NCBI RefSeq assembly: GCF_038719015.1
Contig: NZ_CP152276.1
Span: 3,737,501-3,801,500, forward strand
Length of the DNA stretch: 64,000 nucleotides
Direction of reading: 5' to 3'
Source of the DNA: Nguyenibacter vanlangensis
GTDB lineage: Bacteria; Pseudomonadota; Alphaproteobacteria; Acetobacterales; Acetobacteraceae
Shown here: one piece after another, positions 17,297 through 26,025 of the stretch
How positions within the stretch are numbered: position 1 is the stretch's first letter
Layout: every line of letters begins with the position of its first letter
The notes under the pieces: generated by a model
What the model was told of the DNA's origin: nothing
The model's database searches: none
What the model saw: the letters and a program-made list of their open reading frames with translations, nothing else
Translations under genes and position numbers: made by a program

Positions 17297-18814
17297 GTGC
17301 GCATCGCGATCCTCGTCGTATCCCTCCTCGGCCCCGCGCTCCTGGGCCTCGCGCTCCCGGGCCTGGCCGTCCCCGCCGCTCGGGCGGCCGGCTGCACGGT
17401 CACGCCGGGCGGGCCCGAAACGGTGATCGACGCGATCGTGCTGACCGACGGGCCGGCGCCGGGGTACGGCCGCGTGGTCGTCGGCGCCGATGGCCGCATC
17501 GCCTGCGTCGGCGCCGCCTGCCGCGCGGCCGGCCCGTCGCCCCGCCGCATCGCCTGTCCCGGGTACGTGCTCTCCCCGGGCCTGATCAACCCGCACGACC
17601 ATATCGACTTCACCGGCATCGCCCCGCTGCCGGATCGCGGCGAACGCTTCGTCCACCGCCATGAATGGCGCAAGGGGCTGGACGGCCACACCGAACTCAA
17701 GGACGCCGTCCCCGACCACGACCCCGAACTGATCGCCTGGGGCGAACTGCGCATGCTGCTCAGCGGCGTCACCGCCATGGTGGGCGAGGACATGGCGCCC
17801 GGCCTGGTGCGCAACCTCGATTTCGCCACCGGGCTCGACGGCGTGCCGATGCGCCCCGTCACCTACCAGATCTTCCCGCTGGACGACGCGCCCGGCATCA
17901 TGCGCACCCGTGATTGCGACTACGGCCACCACCCGTCCGGACCGGACGACGTCGCCGCCTCCCAGGCCTTCCTCGCCCACGTGGCCGAAGGCACCGGCGA
18001 CGCCGCCCGCAACGAATTCCGCTGCCTCAGCACCGGCCTCTACGACACCACGCCCCAGCCGGGCGGCGGCGGCACCAGCCAGGATCTGATGCAGCCGCAC
18101 ATGACCATCCTGCACGGCGTCGGCCTCCGGCCCGACGACCTGGCGGTGCTGCGCCGGCGCGGCGTGCGCCTCGTCTGGTCGCCGCGCAGCAACCTCGCGC
18201 TCTATGGCCGCACGCTGGACGTCCTGGCGGCCCGGCGGCTCGGCATCCCCGTGGCGCTGGGCACGGACTGGCTCCCGTCCGGCTCGATGAACATGAGCCG
18301 CGAATTCGCCTGCGCCCTGCAGTATGACGACCAGTCCCTGCATGGCGCGCTCGACATGCGCGACCTGTGGCGCATGGCCACGATGGGCGGCGCCCTGGCC
18401 ACCCACGCCGACGCCTGGCTGGGCAGCATCGCCCCGGGCAAGCTGGCCGACCTGGTCCTGTTCCATCCCGGCGCCGACCCCTTCGCCGCCGTGGTCCGCG
18501 CCACCCCCGCCGGCGTCGCCCTCGTCCTGCGCGGCGGCCATGTCCTCTACGGCGACGCCGCGCTCATCGCCGGGCTGGCCCTGCCGGATTGCGAATCCCT
18601 CACCGTCGGCGGCGTGGCCAAGGCGCTGTGCATCCGGCGCGACCAGCCCTTCTCCTACGCCATGCTCCGCGCCGACATGGGGCGGCGGCATGTCTACCCG
18701 CTGGCCACCGACGGCCCGCCCCCCAACGAACCGCCCTGCGAAACGCTGGCGGAAACCAGCGCCCGCCTGCCCGATGCCCCGCTGACCGCCGGCCGCTCAG
18801 GATCGCGCCCCTGA
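17297..18814 (+). CDS. Exported amidohydrolase-family enzyme
   Basis: A 505-residue protein with a signal peptide (about 1-31, ending VPAARAA). The metal-dependent amidohydrolase barrel shows NPHDHIDF (HxH-type site near residue 100), a histidine in MTILHGVGL, and the late Asp in ALGTDWLPSG. The GTG start at 17297 gives the intact signal peptide. It lies 29 bases after mntR on the same strand but is not an obvious functional partner. Periplasmic localisation points to hydrolysis of an external cyclic amide or deamination of a heterocycle; the substrate is unknown. Confidence 0.87.
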   Translation: MRIAILVVSLLGPALLGLALPGLAVPAARAAGCTVTPGGPETVIDAIVLTDGPAPGYGRVVVGADGRIACVGAACRAAGPSPRRIACPGYVLSPGLINPHDHIDFTGIAPLPDRGERFVHRHEWRKGLDGHTELKDAVPDHDPELIAWGELRMLLSGVTAMVGEDMAPGLVRNLDFATGLDGVPMRPVTYQIFPLDDAPGIMRTRDCDYGHHPSGPDDVAASQAFLAHVAEGTGDAARNEFRCLSTGLYDTTPQPGGGGTSQDLMQPHMTILHGVGLRPDDLAVLRRRGVRLVWSPRSNLALYGRTLDVLAARRLGIPVALGTDWLPSGSMNMSREFACALQYDDQSLHGALDMRDLWRMATMGGALATHADAWLGSIAPGKLADLVLFHPGADPFAAVVRATPAGVALVLRGGHVLYGDAALIAGLALPDCESLTVGGVAKALCIRRDQPFSYAMLRADMGRRHVYPLATDGPPPNEPPCETLAETSARLPDAPLTAGRSGSRP

Positions 18815-19732
18815 ATCGTCCCTCTCTGAATCGTCCCCGACGAACGCGCGCGACAGCCGCTCCATCCGCCGGGCCAGCCATGACGCAAAGAGCCGGCGCC
18901 GCGGGTCCCGGTCGAAGGGTTCGCGCGACAGACAGACATAGCGCGTGCCGTCCGGCACGAAGCGCCGCGGCGCGACCAGCAGCCCGGCGGCAATATCTCC
19001 CGCGGCCATGTACACCGACGCCAGCGCCACGCCGTGCCCGGCCTGCGCCGCTTCCAGCGCAAGGTAGAAATGCTCGAATATTTCCCGCTTCGCCCGTACC
19101 GGCCTGACGCCGGTCCGGCGGAACCAGTCCCGCCAGGCATCCGGGCGGGTCATGGAATGCAGTTGCGGCAACCGCCGGAAATCTGAAACCGGCCGGTCGT
19201 CCGCCATGCGGGGCGACAGCACCGGGCCGGTCGCCTCGTCGGCCAGGGGATGGACGTACAGATCGTTCGGGATCGGAAAATCGTCCCGCCGTATTGCAAG
19301 ATCGATGCGGTCGCGCGCGAAATCCACCGGACCGCCCGCGGCGAACAGCTTCACGTCCAACCCGGTCTCGCGCTTCAGCGCGCCGAGATCGCGGATCAGC
19401 ATCTTCAGGCACAAGGTCGGCTCGCAGGAGATCGAAAGCGGCTGCATGACGTCATCCTGGCGGAAATCGTCGATCGCCTGCGCAAGATCCGCGAAGATCT
19501 CATGCAGCCGGCCGGCCAGAAGATGACCGCGCGGGTTCAGCGCCTTCCCCCGCCCGTCCCGCAGAAACAGCGTCTCCCCCAGTTCCTCTTCCAGCAGCCT
19601 GATCTGCCGGCTGACCGCGCCATGCGTGACATGCAGCTCCTCGGCCGCGCGCGCCAGCGTCACATGCCGGGCAGCGGCCTCGAACGCGCGCAATGCGTTG
19701 AGCGACGGCAGACGCAGGCGGGACATGGGCAT
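18797..19732 (-). CDS. LysR-family regulator (GcvA-like)
   Basis: A 311-residue regulator. The N-terminal helix-turn-helix reads LNALRAFEAAARHVTLARA then LHVTHGAVSRQIRLLEEELG, the GcvA/AmpR subgroup pattern. The rest is an effector-binding domain. MPMSRLRLPS at 19732 is preferred, with AAGAGGAA just upstream; the frame is open to 19768. It is divergent from the 2OG dioxygenase gene, with a perfect palindrome in the gap, so it probably regulates the dioxygenase-LysE unit. Its 3' end overlaps the amidohydrolase gene by 18 bases, convergently. Confidence 0.9.
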   Translation of the reverse strand: MPMSRLRLPSLNALRAFEAAARHVTLARAAEELHVTHGAVSRQIRLLEEELGETLFLRDGRGKALNPRGHLLAGRLHEIFADLAQAIDDFRQDDVMQPLSISCEPTLCLKMLIRDLGALKRETGLDVKLFAAGGPVDFARDRIDLAIRRDDFPIPNDLYVHPLADEATGPVLSPRMADDRPVSDFRRLPQLHSMTRPDAWRDWFRRTGVRPVRAKREIFEHFYLALEAAQAGHGVALASVYMAAGDIAAGLLVAPRRFVPDGTRYVCLSREPFDRDPRRRLFASWLARRMERLSRAFVGDDSERDDSGARS

Positions 19733-19751
19733 CCGTTCCTCTTGATGGAAT

Positions 19752-19770
19752 ATGTGAGAAAATCTCACAT
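19752..19770. promoter_or_regulatory. Candidate LysR operator upstream of dioxygenase
   Basis: ATGTGAG-AAAAT-CTCACAT is a perfect 7-base inverted repeat with a 5-base spacer. It lies 20 bases before the LysR start and about 50 bases before the dioxygenase start. Confidence 0.6.
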
Positions 19771-19817
19771 CAATGCGTCAAATCAAATCGATTTTTCCCC
19801 GGCTCCAGCTCTGACAG

Positions 19818-20678
19818 ATGAGTAGGGCTCCCCCACGCCGGAGCGATTCACAGGCAACGAGCACGTTTGTAATGCCCGCCGATGACGCAGTTGACGTCCG
19901 TCCCACGCCGCAGAATCTGGTCGCCGCGCGCGGCTTCGCCACGCTCGACAGCGCCGGGATCCTGAAGGCGCTATGCACGATCCGGCCTTACACGGGCAGG
20001 GACGTGGAAACATTCTGCGCATCCTGGGAGAGCATGCCCCCGGATACGGACATGGCGGATGGCGGTCCGCCCCGGCGGCGGCGCCACGCGGTCTACCGGG
20101 TCGCTCCAGGCGGCGCCATCGAACGGCTGCATCATCGGCCGCGCGTCCGGACGATCGATCATGACCCGCTCAACGGCGGCGGCGTCCGGCATGTCGAACC
20201 GATCGCCGACGCAACGAACGCCAATCCGTTGATGCAGGGCTTCCTGGGCCTCGCGGATCAGATCGTCTGCGGGCTGTCGCCTTGGACCGCATGGCGTGTC
20301 GACGCATACCAGTTCCGGATCACCGCCTCAGCCAACGGCGGCAAGCCGACGCCCGAGGGCGCGCATCGCGATGGCGTGGCCTACGTTCTGATGGCGCTGA
20401 TCGACCAGCGCAACGTGCGGGGTGGCGAAACGACCATCTACGACCTCTCGCGCAATCCCCTGGGATCATTGAATCTGAAATCGCCTTTCGAAACAGCAAT
20501 CATCGACGATGAACGAGTTTATCATGGCGTCAGCCCGATCCACGCATGCGATCCCGGCCAGGCAGCCTATCGCGATGTCCTGGTGCTGGCGTTCCGGCGG
20601 ATTCCGGCCGAACCGCGGCGCCCCCGCCCCCGAAAAGCCTCGAAAAACAAGGACCGGATCCTATGGCGCACTATCTGA
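19818..20678 (+). CDS. 2OG-Fe dioxygenase, free amino acid hydroxylase-like (PF10014 type)
   Basis: A 286-residue protein resembling the 2OG-Fe dioxygenase family that includes Bacillus isoleucine 4-hydroxylase (IDO). The iron triad is H183-x-D185 in EGAHRDGVAYVLM and H236 in VYHGVSP, with R252 in YRDVLVLAF for 2-oxoglutarate. Between them RGGETTIYDLS matches the family's conserved GG-D/E strand. The family hydroxylates free aliphatic amino acids. The next gene is a LysE exporter overlapping by 16 bases, so the product is probably exported. The start may instead be ATG 19872. The amino acid used is unknown. Confidence 0.82.
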   Translation: MSRAPPRRSDSQATSTFVMPADDAVDVRPTPQNLVAARGFATLDSAGILKALCTIRPYTGRDVETFCASWESMPPDTDMADGGPPRRRRHAVYRVAPGGAIERLHHRPRVRTIDHDPLNGGGVRHVEPIADATNANPLMQGFLGLADQIVCGLSPWTAWRVDAYQFRITASANGGKPTPEGAHRDGVAYVLMALIDQRNVRGGETTIYDLSRNPLGSLNLKSPFETAIIDDERVYHGVSPIHACDPGQAAYRDVLVLAFRRIPAEPRRPRPRKASKNKDRILWRTI

Positions 20679-21277
20679 TCGTGCTCGCGGTGACGTCGCT
20701 CGCCGTCATAAGCCCCGGCGCCGACTTCGCCATGGTATCACGCAACAGTTTCCTCCATGGGCGTCGCTCCGGCGTCCTGTCGGCCTTCGGAATTGCGGCA
20801 TCGTGCTGGATTCACGTCTTCTACGCCGTCTTCTTTCTCGCCACGGTCCAGGGCGTCGTTCCCGACCTGCTGACATATGTCCGTTTCGCGGGGGCGGCCT
20901 ATCTCGCATATGCGGGCATGCGCACGATGCGGTCAGGTCTGGCGGTCGAGGACGACGACGGCGCGCGGCCGGCAGTGTCGGCGTCCCAATCCTTCCTGGC
21001 GGGCTTTCTGACCAACGCCCTCAACCCCAAGACCGCCGTGTTCGTCATCAGCCTCTATACCCAGGTGATCGGCCCGCATGCGACCGTGCAATATGCCCTG
21101 CTGTGCGGTGCCACGATCTCCCTGTGTCATCTGGCCTGGTTCGTCCTCGTCTCCTGCGGCCTGTCGCGCAACGACACGCGGCGCTGGGTCATGGCGCATG
21201 CGGTCGGGTTCAATCGCGTCATTGGCGCGATTCTTCTGCTGATCGGCGCATCGCTCGTGTTCGTCGAAAGGGGCTGA
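20663..21277 (+). CDS. LysE/RhtB-family amino acid exporter
   Basis: A 204-residue inner-membrane exporter with about five to six helices. The family start is VISPGADFAMVSRNSFLHG, and the central NALNPKTAVFVISLY matches the LysE/RhtB NPK motif. The gene start lies inside the end of the dioxygenase gene, showing translational coupling. With the dioxygenase it suggests synthesis and export of a hydroxylated amino acid. Confidence 0.92.
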   Translation: MAHYLIVLAVTSLAVISPGADFAMVSRNSFLHGRRSGVLSAFGIAASCWIHVFYAVFFLATVQGVVPDLLTYVRFAGAAYLAYAGMRTMRSGLAVEDDDGARPAVSASQSFLAGFLTNALNPKTAVFVISLYTQVIGPHATVQYALLCGATISLCHLAWFVLVSCGLSRNDTRRWVMAHAVGFNRVIGAILLLIGASLVFVERG

Positions 21278-21353
21278 GCGCATGGATCACCGGCCTGATG
21301 GCGCAACAAGGATGCGCATCGTTCAGCCGCGCACGACGGCCCGGCCGAACGCG

Positions 21354-21618
21354 ATGGCCTTCATTGATCTCGAAGGCGTTCTGTGTCCCGAAATATAGCC
21401 CTGTCTGGGCGCACGGCCCGCCATCGCATTGCGTCGCGCTGGGCGACGTGTTCAACGATGTCGCGCTGTGCGCGGCGTTGGGTGCGGAATCCTGTTCCGC
21501 GCTTCGGCAACAACGCAAAGACACGCGCAGGATCTGCCCCGGGCCACCATAGTACGATGCCGTCCGCGACGCATTCGACCGGCATCTCGATGCGCTTGGA
21601 TATCCCTATCTCCGATAG
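21354..21618 (+). pseudogene. thrH: Decayed ThrH-like phosphatase remnant
   Basis: The 14-codon start MAFIDLEGVLCPEI resembles the ThrH (HAD phosphoserine phosphatase/homoserine phosphotransferase) N-terminus, which reads like CLDLEGVLVPEI, but a TAG follows at 21396. The later ThrH segments continue in other frames: VALGDVFNDVALCAALGAE (the HAD DxxxD region), then GILFRASATTQRHAQ, then YDAVRDAFDRHLDALGYPYLR ending at 21618. About 130 central residues are missing and at least two frameshifts are needed. It overlaps the end of the next LysR gene by 13 bases. Identification rests on remembered family motifs. Confidence 0.5.
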
Positions 21619-22502
21619 CGCAGCGCGTCGACCACCAGGGCAAAGGCCGGCGATGACTGCCGGCGGCTCGGATAATACAGGTGGAAACCGGACCAGTAGG
21701 GACACCAATCCTCCAGAACCCGCTTGAGCCGACCCGTCGCGATATGGGGGTGCGCCAGTTCCTCGGGCATATGGGCAAGTCCCGCCCCCGAAAGGCAGGC
21801 ATCGAGACTCTGAAGGCTGCTGTTGAAGATGGCCTGTCCCTGGACACGCACCCGCAATTCGCGACCGCCTTTCTCGAATTCCCAGGCATAGATCCCGCCA
21901 CGGGTCGGCTGCCGAAACGTGATGCAATTGTGGTTCAGAAGATCCTGCGGCGTCCGCGGCACGGGGTGGCTGTCGAAATAGGATCTGGATCCGACGACGG
22001 CAAAGCGCACCTCCGGTCCGACAGGGACGGAAATCATGTCTTTTGCGACCTGTTCGCCCGGCCGGATACCCGCGTCATAGCGTTCCGTGACGATGTCGGT
22101 CAAACCGGGCTCGATACTCAGTTCGACCTTGATGTCGGGGTAGGCAGGCAGCAGCTTGGCCAGTTGCGGCCACACGATATGCTTGATCGCGTCGTCGGAC
22201 GCCGTGATCCGAACCGTCCCGGCAGGCTTTGCCCGCAACTCCGTCAAGGCCGCGAGTTCGGTTTCGATCCGCACGAAATGCGGACCGATCCGCTGCGCCA
22301 GGCGCTCGCCCGCCTCGGTCGGGGAAACACTGCGCGTCGTGCGCATCAGCAGGCGGATGCCGAGACGCTCCTCCAGGCCGCGCATCGCATGGCTCAGCGC
22401 CGACTGCGACACGCCCAGCTTCCCGGCTGCCCGGGTGAAGCTCCGCTCCTCGGCCACGGCTAGAAAGGCCCGAAGGTCGTTAAGATTGTCACGCATATTC
22501 AT
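21606..22502 (-). CDS. LysR-family transcriptional regulator
   Basis: A 298-residue LysR protein. The winged helix has LRAFLAVAEERSFTRAA, LGVSQSALSHAMRGLEERLG and RTTRSVSPTEAGERL. The effector domain (about 90-298) includes GIRPGEQVAKDMISVPVG, typical of the CrgA-like group. It is divergent from the MFS gene and probably controls it. The start is ATG 22502, with an internal ATG two codons later; the palindrome ATTCATGAAT overlaps the start codon and could serve autoregulation. Confidence 0.9.
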   Translation of the reverse strand: MNMRDNLNDLRAFLAVAEERSFTRAAGKLGVSQSALSHAMRGLEERLGIRLLMRTTRSVSPTEAGERLAQRIGPHFVRIETELAALTELRAKPAGTVRITASDDAIKHIVWPQLAKLLPAYPDIKVELSIEPGLTDIVTERYDAGIRPGEQVAKDMISVPVGPEVRFAVVGSRSYFDSHPVPRTPQDLLNHNCITFRQPTRGGIYAWEFEKGGRELRVRVQGQAIFNSSLQSLDACLSGAGLAHMPEELAHPHIATGRLKRVLEDWCPYWSGFHLYYPSRRQSSPAFALVVDALRYRR

Positions 22503-22568
22503 GAATCGACTTCATGGAGCAGGTCGCGATCAGGTGGAATCACTTCATCATGGGGCGATGGTATCCCG

Positions 22569-22593
22569 AATTTCAAATCGAAGATTTTAAATT
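22569..22593. promoter_or_regulatory. Candidate LysR operator between LysR and MFS genes
   Basis: Arms AATTTCAAATC and GATTTTAAATT pair with one mismatch around a GAA centre. This AT-rich dyad stands out in the 256-base gap (22503-22758) between the divergent genes, which holds no other clear feature. Confidence 0.45.
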
Positions 22594-22758
22594 CATAATG
22601 GACACACGCTGACGCCGTCCAGGCGCGAATACGATGTCCGGCATTCATGAGCCGGATTCATGACGACATACGGAAACGGGCAGCTTACGGAGGGCCGGCC
22701 TCGCCCTTATGCTGCATATGTCCCCCTCGCGCGGCCTGTCGCGCACCCGGAGAATATC

Positions 22759-24021
22759 GTGGAATTCGTCAGCCAGGACATCGCCTCGCCCCCGGAAGAG
22801 AGCGGGCCGGTTCACCCTTGTTGGAGCGCCGTCTTTTCGCTGTCCCTCAGCGTCGTCGGGTTCATCATCTCCGAAATGCTGCCGGCCAGCCTGCTGACCC
22901 CGATCGCCTCCGATTTGCGCGTGACCGAGGGGATGGCCGGCCAGGCCGTCACCGCCACGTCCATGGTGGCCGTCTTCGCCAGCCTGTTCATGGCCGCCAT
23001 CACGCGGCACGTCGATCGGCGCGTCGTCCTTCTGGCCTTCGCGGCGTTGCTGATCGCCTCGAACCTGCTGGTCGCCTTCGCATTCAGCTATCCGATGCTC
23101 CTGGCTGGTCGGGTGCTCCTGGGGATCGGCCTTGGCGGCTTCTGGTCGATGGCGGCGGCGGTGTCCATCCGGCTGGTTCCCCCGGCAATGGTGCCGCGCG
23201 CGCTTTCGATCATCTTTGGCGGGGTTTCCGTCGGCATGGTGGCGGCGGTGCCGGTGGGCAGCTATCTCGGCGCGCTCATCGGCTGGCGCGGCATCTTCAT
23301 GGGGTCGGCGCTTCTCGCGCTGATCGCCTTCTGCTGGCAGTTCTTTGTCCTGCCGTCGATCAGCCCGCGCGGGCAATCCCGCCTGGCGACGCTGTTCGAA
23401 CTGCTCAAACGCCCGCAGGTCGGTGTCGGTAAGATCGGCATGGTGCTCGTTTTCGGCGGGCATTTCCTCTTCTTCACCTATCTGCGCCCGTTCCTGGAAG
23501 GCGTCACCGGTGTCGGCGCCGACGGTGTCGCCGCCATCCTGCTGGGGTTCGGCATCACCAACATCGCCGGCACCGCGCTTTCCGGTGCCATGATCCGCGC
23601 GAGCCTGCGCATGACGCTGGCGGCCATGCCCCTGCTGATGGCGTCGCTGGCGCTGGGCCTCGTCACGCTGGGCGGCGCGCCGCCGATGGCAACGCTCTTC
23701 GTGGCCGGTTGGGGCTTTGCCTTCGGCGTCTTTCCGGTGGCGTGGACCACCTGGGTCACGCAGACCGTTCCGGACGAAACCGAAAGCGCGGGCGGGCTGC
23801 AGGTAGCCGTGATCCAGGCGTCGATCGCGGCCGGCGCGGGTATCGGCGGCGCGCTTCTCGACGCGCATGGTCCGCGTGGCGCCTTCGCCGGCGCCGGGAT
23901 CGTTCTTCTGGCCGCCGCGGCCACGGTCCTCCTGTATCTGCGTCCGCAATCCGCGTGGACTGCGGCAAGCGCGGCCGAACCTGCGCCTCTCATGCAGCCC
24001 GGCCGCGAGAATGGAAAGTGA
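22759..24021 (+). CDS. MFS transporter (NepI/AraJ-like drug:H+ antiporter group)
   Basis: A 420-residue twelve-helix major facilitator. Helix 1 begins WSAVFSLSLSVVGFIISE; the family motif LLTPIASDLRVTEGMAGQAV follows, then RHVDRRVVLL (loop 2-3 motif) and RVLLGIGLGGFWSMAA. This pattern matches NepI (purine nucleoside efflux) and AraJ-type exporters. The GTG at 22759 with GGAG six bases upstream puts helix 1 near residue 22 as in relatives; an ATG at 22660 is the longer alternative. It is divergent from a LysR regulator. Confidence 0.88.
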   Translation: MEFVSQDIASPPEESGPVHPCWSAVFSLSLSVVGFIISEMLPASLLTPIASDLRVTEGMAGQAVTATSMVAVFASLFMAAITRHVDRRVVLLAFAALLIASNLLVAFAFSYPMLLAGRVLLGIGLGGFWSMAAAVSIRLVPPAMVPRALSIIFGGVSVGMVAAVPVGSYLGALIGWRGIFMGSALLALIAFCWQFFVLPSISPRGQSRLATLFELLKRPQVGVGKIGMVLVFGGHFLFFTYLRPFLEGVTGVGADGVAAILLGFGITNIAGTALSGAMIRASLRMTLAAMPLLMASLALGLVTLGGAPPMATLFVAGWGFAFGVFPVAWTTWVTQTVPDETESAGGLQVAVIQASIAAGAGIGGALLDAHGPRGAFAGAGIVLLAAAATVLLYLRPQSAWTAASAAEPAPLMQPGRENGK

Positions 24022-24123
24022 CGGCGCGATGCGCGGTCAGAGGCGCGCCCGCGGGCTGGGCATCCCATCCCGCAGCGGTTACGATTCCCCATCGAATCAC
24101 GGCACAGGACTCAGCAACCGGAC

Positions 24124-25530
24124 ATGTCGATGCGGATCGCAGCCTTCGTCGCCGCCACCACCACTGTGGTGGCCCTCGCGGCGCCCCTCGCCGCCCACGC
24201 GGCACCCATCCACCAGCAGGCCGACGCCCAGGCCCTCTCCCTGGCTGAGCAAGCCATCGCCCTGCGCTCGGTCGCCGGCCCCGGCAACCAGACGCCGCAG
24301 GTCGCGGCGCTGTTCAAATCGGCCCTGGTCGCCGGCGGGTTTTCCGCGCAGGACATCACCATTACCCCGGTCGATGACACGGCCTACCTGATCGCCCGCT
24401 GGCACGGCACCGATCCCACGCTCAAGCCCCTGGTCATTTCCGGCCATATGGACGTGGTCGAGGCCCGGCCCGCCGACTGGCAACGCGATCCGTTCACCCC
24501 GGTGGTCGAAGGCGGCTATCTCTACGGCCGCGGCGCCACGGACATGAAGCTCGACGACACGCTGGCCATCGCCGCACTGGTCGAGCTGAAACGCCAGGGC
24601 TACCGGCCCCGCCGCGACATCATCCTCGAATTCTCGGGCGACGAGGAAACGACGATGAAGACCGGCGCCCTGATCGCCGATCGGATTCCCGACGCCGAAC
24701 TGGTGCTGAACGTCGACGGCGCCAACGGCGTGCTCGACGAACGCACCGGCAAGCCCGCCTATTTCACCTGGGAAGGCGCGGAAAAGACCTATGCCGATTA
24801 TCAGATGGTCGTCACCAATCCGGGCGGCCATTCCTCCGAACCCCGCGCGGTGAACGCGATCGACGAATTGGCGGCCGCCCTGCTGCGCATCCGGCACTAC
24901 CAGTTCAAGCCCGAATTGAACGCGCTGACCCGCGGCTATTTCATCAGCGCCGCCAGATGGGAACGCCCGGCCACCGCCGCGGCGATGCGCGCCTTCGCCG
25001 CCGATCCCACGGACCGCAAGGCGATCGCCGCGCTGTCGGCCGACCCGTCCCTGGTCGGCAAGATCGGCACGACCTGCGTCGTGACCATGATCTCGGGCGG
25101 CCATGCGCTGAATGCCCTGCCGCAGCGCGCCACCGCCAACATCAATTGCCGCATCTTCCCCGGCCATACCCGCGCCGCGATCATGGCCGAACTGCAGAAG
25201 GTCGCCGCCGATCCGGCCATCGCCTTCACGGACGTCACCGCCGGCTCGGTCGCCACCGACGCGTCGCCCCTGCGCCCCGACTTCACGGCAGCGGTGGACA
25301 AGGCCATGCACGCCGCCTATCCGGGCGTGCCCGCCTTCGCCGCCATGACCTCGGGCGCCAGCGACAGCATGTGGTTCCGCAACCATCACGTGCCCAGCTA
25401 CGGCGCCAGCCCGATCTTCATCAAGGCGTCCGACGACTTCATGCACGGGCTGAACGAACGCACGCCGGTCGCCGCCATCCCTCCGGCGATCGACATGCTG
25501 CTCTCTCTCGTCACCGACCTGTCGCACTGA
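24124..25530 (+). CDS. Exported M20-family metallopeptidase
   Basis: A 468-residue enzyme with a signal peptide (about 1-26, ending AHAA). The dizinc site of M20 peptidases is complete: VISGHMDVVE (His, Asp), RGATDMKLDD (bridging Asp), and GDEETTMKTG (catalytic and metal Glu). A dimerisation lid (about 220-330) carries NPGGHSSEPR, and ASDSMWFR near the end supplies the last ligand region. It likely removes residues from peptides or dipeptides in the periplasm. It stands alone; downstream is the large inverted repeat. Met3 is an alternative start. Confidence 0.9.
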   Translation: MSMRIAAFVAATTTVVALAAPLAAHAAPIHQQADAQALSLAEQAIALRSVAGPGNQTPQVAALFKSALVAGGFSAQDITITPVDDTAYLIARWHGTDPTLKPLVISGHMDVVEARPADWQRDPFTPVVEGGYLYGRGATDMKLDDTLAIAALVELKRQGYRPRRDIILEFSGDEETTMKTGALIADRIPDAELVLNVDGANGVLDERTGKPAYFTWEGAEKTYADYQMVVTNPGGHSSEPRAVNAIDELAAALLRIRHYQFKPELNALTRGYFISAARWERPATAAAMRAFAADPTDRKAIAALSADPSLVGKIGTTCVVTMISGGHALNALPQRATANINCRIFPGHTRAAIMAELQKVAADPAIAFTDVTAGSVATDASPLRPDFTAAVDKAMHAAYPGVPAFAAMTSGASDSMWFRNHHVPSYGASPIFIKASDDFMHGLNERTPVAAIPPAIDMLLSLVTDLSH

Positions 25531-25667
25531 TCCAGCCCCGGGCAAGCCGCGGCGGCGCGCTGCCGCCGCGGCTTGCCCCGTCCCGTGACGATCAAACCCG
25601 TCCCACGACGTTCAAAAAGAACGGCTCATACCAATCCACTTGGACATTGACCGTATGGGAAGACAGG

Positions 25668-25890
25668 TCGGGCTCTGCCCGAACCCGGCAGGGGTCACGG
25701 ACCCCTGCACCCCATTACGTTGATAAATAATCGGTTTCCAAAGGCTCTGTTGCCGTTAAGTGTTGGTGGCTTTTCTCAGGGCGCTGCCCTGAAACCCGCC
25801 AGAGGCTGCGCCTTTGGAAACCGATTGATGGATCAATGAGTCGGGGTGCAGGGGCCTGCGGTCCCTGCCGGGTCCGGGCAGAGCCCGGGA
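25668..25890. repeat. Large imperfect inverted-repeat element
   Basis: Left-arm segments GGGCTCTGCCCGAACCCGG, GACCCCTGCACCCC and ATCGGTTTCCAAAGG are answered in reverse order by CCTTTGGAAACCGAT (perfect 15 bases), GGGGTGCAGGGG and CCGGGTCCGGGCAGAGCCC (one mismatch). The central loop contains another small hairpin, CAGGGC-GCT-GCCCTG. No open reading frame is carried. It resembles a non-coding repeat or MITE-like element. Confidence 0.75.
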
Positions 25891-25942
25891 TTTCGCCAGC
25901 CCTTTGAAAAATCACACTTCAACACGTAACAACAGAGCTTTT

Positions 25943-25984
25943 CCAAAGGCACCGCCTTTGGCTTGGTTCGGGGCAACGCCCCGA
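25943..25984. terminator. Paired hairpins, possible bidirectional terminator
   Basis: Two adjacent perfect hairpins: CCAAAGGC-ACC-GCCTTTGG (25943-25961) and TTCGGGGC-AA-CGCCCCGAA-type (25967-25984, followed by AAAA). They lie between convergent genes, suiting transcription termination, though they may be degraded pieces of the same repeat family as the upstream element. Confidence 0.45.
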
Positions 25985-26025
25985 AAAAGAGAGCACAAGA
26001 CGGTCAATCATGACATGCGCCGGTA

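Larger units (their letters stand above)
25531..26025. other. Intergenic region with repeat element
   Basis: A 495-base gap between convergent genes. It holds no credible gene but carries the 223-bp inverted-repeat element (25668-25890) and two short hairpins (25943-25984). Confidence 0.8.

Noticed and set aside
25668..25890. Insertion sequence
   Set aside because: Long inverted arms are present, but there is no transposase reading frame, so only a non-coding repeat is supported.
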